A program made the translations under genes and the position numbers. 34,189 bases of DNA from Saccharomonospora sp. CUA-673 (GTDB lineage Bacteria > Actinomycetota > Actinomycetes > Mycobacteriales > Pseudonocardiaceae): NCBI RefSeq assembly GCF_001942305.1, contig NZ_MKKE01000040.1, forward strand, positions 1-34,189, read 5' to 3'. The notes beneath the pieces are model-generated. The model ran no database searches. It had not been told where the DNA came from and saw nothing but the letters and a program-made list of their open reading frames with translations. Below are positions 29,370 through 34,189 of the stretch, one piece after another. Numbering within the stretch: position 1 is the first letter of the stretch; the number at the start of each line of letters is the position of its first letter.

Positions 29370-31051
29370 CGCCGGGTCCTGTAGTCGCGATCGGCTTCCT
29401 CATCGGTGAGGTACCCACCATGTACGTCGGCGGCGACGTCGTCCGGGGGCCGTTCGGAAGGCTCTCCCCATCCGCCGCCGCCCGGAGTGCGCAAGCGGAC
29501 CCGGTCGCCGCTCCGCAGTTCGACGTTCTCGCCCTTCGAACGCATCGGCAGCACCACTTCCTCGCCGTCGAGGACGAAGTACGGTGACGCCGTGCTACCG
29601 GCGTGTCCACCAGCGATTCCACGCGGTGCGGTGCGTGACTGGTCACCCAACAACGAAGCCCGGGCGGTACCGCCGGTGAAGGTGAACTCGTAGTCGACGC
29701 CGAACCCCCCGCGATAACGCCCTGCACCGGCCGAGCCGTCGCGCAGCGCGTAGCGGTCGAACCGAACCGGGTAACGCTGTTCGGTAACCTCGATTGATTG
29801 GGTACGGGCGCTCGACATCAGACTGCATCCGTTGGACAACCCGTCACCCTCGCGGTGCCCACCGTAGCCACCTCCGAGGAACACGTACATGACGTAGGGG
29901 TTCCCGGAGTCGTCGATGCCACCCATGGACAGGTTGTTGATCGTCGCACAGCTGCCCGCGGGCACACGGTCGGGCGCGGCTTGGGCCAACGCACCCATGA
30001 CGGCCGTGATGATCCGCTGCGATGTTTCCGCCGCACAGCCCGACACCGGTCGCGGCACCGCGGCATTCAGAAACGTGTCGGTAGGGGTCCTCACCTCCAA
30101 CGGTTCGAACATCCCGCTGTTGAGCGCGATATCGGGGAATATGTGCTTGATCGCGACGACTGCGGACGACACCGTCGCGGCCTCGACACTGTTCATCGGG
30201 CCGAGGCACGGCGGCGAACTGCCGGCGAAGTCGATGGTCAGTTCGTCGCCGCGAACGCTCGCGCGCACTCGGATGGACAGTGGTTCGTCGACGAGTCCGT
30301 CGTTGTCCATCTCCTCGGTGAACTCGTAGTCGCCGTCGGGCAACTCGGCGAGATACGAGCGCATCTCACACGCAGCCCGTGCCTCGAGTTCGGACCAACA
30401 GCGTTCGATCACGTCGACGCCGTACTCGTCGATCAGTTCCACGAGGCGTCGCTCCCCCGCCACGAGGGCCGATACCTGGGCGTCGACATCGCCCTCGATG
30501 TCCTCGGGGATCCTGCTGTTGAACTTGAGAATCTCAACGATGTCGCCGCAGACCTCGTCGTTGTCAACGATCTTGACCGGAGGAAGTCGCAATCCTTCCT
30601 GGTACACATCGGACGCCTCCGCTGCGAACCCGCCCGGCACGCGACCACCGATGTCGGGCCAGTGGCCTGTATTCGCGAGGTAACACAACAACCGTCCGTT
30701 GTAGAAGAACGGCCGCACCATCTTGACGTCCATGATGTGGGTGCCGCCCAAGTAGGGGTCGTTGAGCAGGTAGACATCCCCGGCCCGTGGCTCCTCGATC
30801 CGATCAGCGACGGCACGGACCGCGAACTGCATGACCCCCACGAAGATCGGCAGACCTCGCTCCCCCTGCACGATCATGCTGCCGGTGCCTGGCCGGTACA
30901 AACCGTTGGCACGGTCGAGCGCATCCGAGATCACCGGGGAGAACGCCATGCGCTCGAACACGGTATCCATCTCGTCGACGAGTTGTTCGAGCCTGCCCTT
31001 CACGACCGCGAGTGTCGTCGGGTCCACTGTGGCCTCCGTTCCCGCGTTCAT
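29366..31051 (-). CDS. hyuB: Hydantoinase B/oxoprolinase family subunit
   Basis: 561 residues, typical of HyuB. This is the partner subunit of ATP-dependent cyclic-amide hydrolases (N-methylhydantoinase, 5-oxoprolinase, caprolactamase) and is related to a subunit of acetone/acetophenone carboxylases. Family stretches: RMAFSPVISDALDRANGLY, YLLNDPYLGGTHIMDVKM, NTGHWPDIGGRVPGG, GGGYGGHREGDG and the C-terminal TPGGGGWGEP. ATG 31051 overlaps the hyuA stop as ATGA, and its own stop overlaps the aminotransferase start. It is intact, with no frameshift. The ring substrate cannot be read from sequence. Confidence 0.93.
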   Translation of the reverse strand: MNAGTEATVDPTTLAVVKGRLEQLVDEMDTVFERMAFSPVISDALDRANGLYRPGTGSMIVQGERGLPIFVGVMQFAVRAVADRIEEPRAGDVYLLNDPYLGGTHIMDVKMVRPFFYNGRLLCYLANTGHWPDIGGRVPGGFAAEASDVYQEGLRLPPVKIVDNDEVCGDIVEILKFNSRIPEDIEGDVDAQVSALVAGERRLVELIDEYGVDVIERCWSELEARAACEMRSYLAELPDGDYEFTEEMDNDGLVDEPLSIRVRASVRGDELTIDFAGSSPPCLGPMNSVEAATVSSAVVAIKHIFPDIALNSGMFEPLEVRTPTDTFLNAAVPRPVSGCAAETSQRIITAVMGALAQAAPDRVPAGSCATINNLSMGGIDDSGNPYVMYVFLGGGYGGHREGDGLSNGCSLMSSARTQSIEVTEQRYPVRFDRYALRDGSAGAGRYRGGFGVDYEFTFTGGTARASLLGDQSRTAPRGIAGGHAGSTASPYFVLDGEEVVLPMRSKGENVELRSGDRVRLRTPGGGGWGEPSERPPDDVAADVHGGYLTDEEADRDYRTRR

Positions 31052-33069
31052 GCCTGTACCTCCACCACGAGCGATCCGGACTCGTGTGCCAGCACCCGGG
31101 TTCCCGGCGGAACGAGGATTGTCGTGTCGGACTGCTCGACGACCAAGGGACCGTTCACGGTTTCCCCTGCATGCAGTGACGATCGACCGACTACCGGAGT
31201 GTCCACCGCGCCCGTGGCGAACACGACCCGCCTGTACTGCTCCGGGCGCTCCGACTCGTCGGTGATTGCCAACGGAGGCACTGGCCTGCGCCCGATCACT
31301 GTCGTTCGCAGATTCACCAGACGCGCCGCGGCGGAGCGGAGCATTCCGCCGTATTGCGCGCGGTAGGCGTCGATGAACACCGACGTGAGACGGTCGACAT
31401 CCCATCCGGATGCCGTGTCACCGAGTTCGACGGACACAGTGTGCAGTTGTTTCTGGTAACTCATCTCGGCCCAGTGCGTCACCACGACGTCGTCGGACAA
31501 ACCTTCGGTGCGCAACTGCTCGGTGCCCCGTTGCGCGTGGCCGGCGAGCACCTTCTCGACCGTCGCCGCGTCGAGGTGCTCGACGACGTCCTCCACCGAA
31601 TGCGTGAAGTCGACGCGGGCATCCGCGACGAGACAGCCCAGAGCGCAAGCCAGCCCCGGCCGTGGCGGAAGCACGACCTGCGCGCAGCCGATCTCCCGAG
31701 CAAGTTCGACGGCATGGAGCGGTCCTGCGCCGCCGAATCCGACGAGTGCGAACTTCCTCGGGTCAGCCCCCGCGTCCACCGACACCGTGCGGATCGCGCC
31801 CGCCATTCTCGCGTTGGCCACCGCGACGATCGACAGTGCGGCGTGCTCGGTCGACAGGCCCAACGGGTCGGCGACATGGACACGGACGGCATGTTCGGCC
31901 GCGGAGTAATCCAGGCTGAGCCCACCACCGGTGCCGAGCGCACCGCCGCTCGGTAGTCGACCGAGCACCACGTTGGCATCGGTGACCGTCGGCTCGGTAC
32001 CGCCCTTGCCGTAACAGGCGGGCCCCGGAATGGCGCCTGCGCTGCGCGGCCCCACCTGCAAGACCCCGCCCCTGTCCACGGACGCGATCGAGCCACCGCC
32101 GGCGCCGATCGTGTGAATGTCGACCATCGGCAGCTTCAACGGGATCCCGAAGTCCAATTGCGTCAATGTGCTCACGGCAGGAGTACCTCCGGGGATGAGT
32201 GCAACGTCGAACGACGTGCCACCCATGTCCGCCGAGATGACGTCGGGAAACCCGGCCTCCCTGGCGATCGCCGCTGCTGCAACGGTCCCCGCCGCTGGAC
32301 CGGACAACGCGGTCCGCGCCGGCTCTGCAATGGCGCGCGACACCGGCATCAGCCCGCCGGACGACTGCATGACCTGCATTTCGTGTCCGAACCCCGCGCT
32401 ACGGAGTTGATCACGGACGCTGCCGAGATAGTCCCGCATCTTCGGCTGCACATAGGCATTGACGGTGACGGTGGAAGCGCGTTCGAACTCACCGGCTTCG
32501 GCGGCCAGCTCGTGCGACAACGAGACCGGTGTTCCGGGCAGCCGGTCGCGGAGCGCGTCGCCGAGGAGCCGTTCGTGCTCCGGGTTGGCGTAGGCATTGA
32601 GCAGGCACACGGCGACGGCGTCGAACTCGCCGGCAGCCAGTTCATCGGCCAGCCGTGCGATATCGGTTTCGGTCATCGATGTCGATACCGCACCCGTTGA
32701 CGTGATCCGCTCGGTGATCTCGAAACAGTGGGCCCGCGGCGTCAACGGGGTGTAGTTGCTCGTCAGTCCGTAGGTGTGGGGACGGTCGCGTCGGCGCAGC
32801 TCGAGCACGTCACGGAACCCCGCTGTCGTCACGAGGGCCACGGAGGCGCCACGACGTTCGAGGATCGCGTTCGTGGCGACCGTCGTTCCATGGACGAGTG
32901 TCGCGAGTTCCTCGAACGAGACCCCGGCTTCATGGAGTCCGTGGACGAGTCCATCGGCCTGATTGGCCGTACTCGGCACCTTGGCGACAGTCACCCTGCC
33001 CGTCTCGGGGTCGGCGATCGTGATGTCGGTGAATGTGCCGCCTACGTCGACGCCGGCGCTGGCGCTCAT
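31048..33069 (-). CDS. hyuA: Hydantoinase A/oxoprolinase family subunit
   Basis: 673 residues with an actin-like ATPase fold that phosphorylates a cyclic amide to drive hydrolysis with HyuB. Sites: the N-terminal phosphate loop GVDVGGTFTDITI, HGTTVATNAILERRG, MQSSGGLMPVSRA, LSGPAAGTVAAAA, ADMGGTSFDVALI and IGAGGGSIASVDRGG. Its length matches hydantoinase and caprolactamase large subunits, not the fused 5-oxoprolinase of about 1200 residues. The start ATG 33069 overlaps the symporter stop (ATGA) and its stop overlaps hyuB in the same way. It is intact. Confidence 0.94.
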   Translation of the reverse strand: MSASAGVDVGGTFTDITIADPETGRVTVAKVPSTANQADGLVHGLHEAGVSFEELATLVHGTTVATNAILERRGASVALVTTAGFRDVLELRRRDRPHTYGLTSNYTPLTPRAHCFEITERITSTGAVSTSMTETDIARLADELAAGEFDAVAVCLLNAYANPEHERLLGDALRDRLPGTPVSLSHELAAEAGEFERASTVTVNAYVQPKMRDYLGSVRDQLRSAGFGHEMQVMQSSGGLMPVSRAIAEPARTALSGPAAGTVAAAAIAREAGFPDVISADMGGTSFDVALIPGGTPAVSTLTQLDFGIPLKLPMVDIHTIGAGGGSIASVDRGGVLQVGPRSAGAIPGPACYGKGGTEPTVTDANVVLGRLPSGGALGTGGGLSLDYSAAEHAVRVHVADPLGLSTEHAALSIVAVANARMAGAIRTVSVDAGADPRKFALVGFGGAGPLHAVELAREIGCAQVVLPPRPGLACALGCLVADARVDFTHSVEDVVEHLDAATVEKVLAGHAQRGTEQLRTEGLSDDVVVTHWAEMSYQKQLHTVSVELGDTASGWDVDRLTSVFIDAYRAQYGGMLRSAAARLVNLRTTVIGRRPVPPLAITDESERPEQYRRVVFATGAVDTPVVGRSSLHAGETVNGPLVVEQSDTTILVPPGTRVLAHESGSLVVEVQA

Positions 33070-34091
33070 ACGGTCTCCTTCGTACTCGAAGCGGACGGGT
33101 CGTAATCAGGGTCGGGCCTGCGTATGCGGTCGAATACGGACGTGGCTGCCGCGTCGACCGGGGTCATCAGCGACACCACGACGACGATCAGGGTGGTCCC
33201 GACCAAGGTCGGCAGGATCGGGTCGAACCATTCCGGCGTGGCGCCCGTGAGCTGTGCAATGCGCCCACCGACCGCGGCTACGACTCCGAAGGTCAGGCCC
33301 GACCACGCGGCCTGCCGCGTGGTGCGGCGCCAGTAGAGGCTGAACAAGATCAACACTCCGCCTGATGCGCCTGCGACGGTGTAGGCGATCGTCATCATGT
33401 CGGTGATGTAGGTGGGCCGCCACAGTCCGAACGGCAGTGCGGCGAGGCCGAGCAACACGACGAGACACTTCGTACGTCGCAACAACTGACTGTCGGTCCA
33501 TTGTCGGCGACTCACCTGACGCAGCAGGTCGTGTGAACCCGACGATGCTGCGGTGAGCAACCAGGTGTCGGCAGACGACAGGATGGCGCCGAGGATCGCG
33601 GCGAACAGAACACCCGCGATGATCGCAGGGGTGTGGTCGAGGACGAATTGGACCAACACTGTCTCGGTATCGACGTCCGCACCCGGGTACATGCTTCGCA
33701 TTGCGGCACCGGCGAATCCGATGAGCGCCCAGAACGGCAGGTACACCGCCGACACAGCTATCCCCGTCTTGATGGCGTCACGCTCACTGCGCGCGGCATA
33801 GAACCGCGTGAGAAATCCGGGATGGCCCAGGTAGCCGAGGAACCAGACGAAGAACAGCGCAGTCGCGTTGAGCAGGCCCATGACACCGCCGGTCGCACCG
33901 AAGAAGCCCGGCTGGTCCGTGTCGACGGTCGCGGTGATCTCGCTCCAACCTCCCGCGGCACTGATCGACAGCGGAACCACGACCACCACGGCGAGCAGGA
34001 AGGCGACCGCTTGGGTGAAGTCGGTGTACAACACGGCCTTCTGGCCGCCGAAGAACGTGTACACGATCACCACTGCGGTGATCACCAGCAC
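33066..34091 (-). pseudogene. Sodium:solute symporter (SSS family), 5' part cut off by an insertion sequence
   Basis: The visible 341 residues are the C-terminal two thirds of an SSS (PutP-like) permease. They hold many hydrophobic spans and the sodium-site motif LGAILSSADTWLLTAAS. SSS proteins are usually about 480-550 residues, so roughly 150-200 N-terminal residues (four or five spans) are missing. Homology stops at about 34092, exactly where the IS3-type end begins. The GTG codons there are only accidental starts. It is first in the symporter-hyuA-hyuB-aminotransferase operon (4-bp overlaps throughout), so it probably imported the substrate. The disruption likely abolishes transport and may separate the operon from its promoter. 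Confidence 0.87.
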
Positions 34092-34092
34092 C

Positions 34093-34189
34093 TGACTGGG
34101 CCCCGTTTGGTGGTCCAGTGGTTATGAGAGTGCGGGTTGGTTGGTGATCCACTGCTCGCGGAAGGTGGTCGGGGGTTGGCCGCCGAGCG
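34093..34189 (-). mobile_element. End of an IS3-family insertion sequence
   Basis: From 34093 the sequence changes character and starts with TGACTGGGCCCCGTTTGG. That is a TG-initiated terminal repeat with a GC-rich interior followed by GGTCC, resembling ends of IS3-family elements such as IS6110. The transposase stop lies 30 bp inside, as expected at the right end. The other end and the target duplication are outside the window. Confidence 0.65.
34122..34189 (-). CDS. IS3-family transposase, C-terminal end (partial)
   Basis: The minus strand reads LGGQPPTTFREQWITNQPALS and then TAA at 34124-34122. The LGGQPPTTFR string is the usual last block of the rve integrase domain in IS3-family OrfB transposases, where it follows the final catalytic helix. 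Only about 22 codons are visible; the DDE residues are outside the window. Confidence 0.68.
   Translation of the reverse strand, partial: LGGQPPTTFREQWITNQPALS

Noticed and set aside
29798..31366. 522-codon plus-strand open frame
   Set aside because: It lies antisense to hyuB and hyuA, both of which have clear family motifs.

Overview
This is a GC-rich (about 70 %) actinobacterial chromosome segment, most likely from the Pseudonocardiaceae (inference). The signs are pervasive G/C third positions, frequent GTG starts, and the order cysteine desulfurase, mnmA, MetE-like protein, ligA. The same set of genes lies in the mnmA-ligA region of mycobacteria. No rRNA, tRNA or CRISPR array was recognised. 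Left part (1-13000), mostly minus strand: the 5' end of a probable DUF222/13E12-type protein, a large inverted repeat, a GNAT acetyltransferase, ligA, a small nucleotidyltransferase (+), an unknown protein, a MetE C-domain protein, an alpha/beta hydrolase divergent from a TetR regulator (+), an acyl-CoA ligase, mnmA, a cysteine desulfurase and an MFS transporter. Middle (13200-24780), plus strand: a three-gene redox operon (hydroxyacid-oxoacid transhydrogenase, FAD/Fe-S dehydrogenase of the YdiJ type, MhpD-like hydratase), then gltB and gltD for glutamate synthase, closed by a terminator. Right part: a Tat-exported metallophosphoesterase with a LamG-like domain (-), an endonuclease/exonuclease/phosphatase-fold protein (+), and a tightly overlapping minus-strand operon (SSS symporter, hyuA, hyuB, class III aminotransferase). 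The right edge is the end of an IS3-family element that has cut off the 5' part of the symporter gene. How the parts fit together: the redox operon could recycle D-2-hydroxyglutarate to 2-oxoglutarate, which glutamate synthase next door uses. The right-hand operon looks like import and ATP-dependent opening of a cyclic amide (lactam or hydantoin) followed by transamination. Two features run through the whole window. First, a dispersed family of intergenic arrays is built of 21-bp units with a conserved internal order of variants (1078-1161, 11527-11610, 13050-13133, 27976-28059, remnant 474-515). Second, eight genes (ligA, the acyl-CoA ligase, MFS, the FAD/Fe-S dehydrogenase, gltB, gltD, the phosphoesterase, the aminotransferase) carry eleven single-base losses, nearly all explicable as loss of one base from a short C or G run. 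Because housekeeping genes are hit, sequencing error is the simplest reading, and these genes are annotated here as whole genes.
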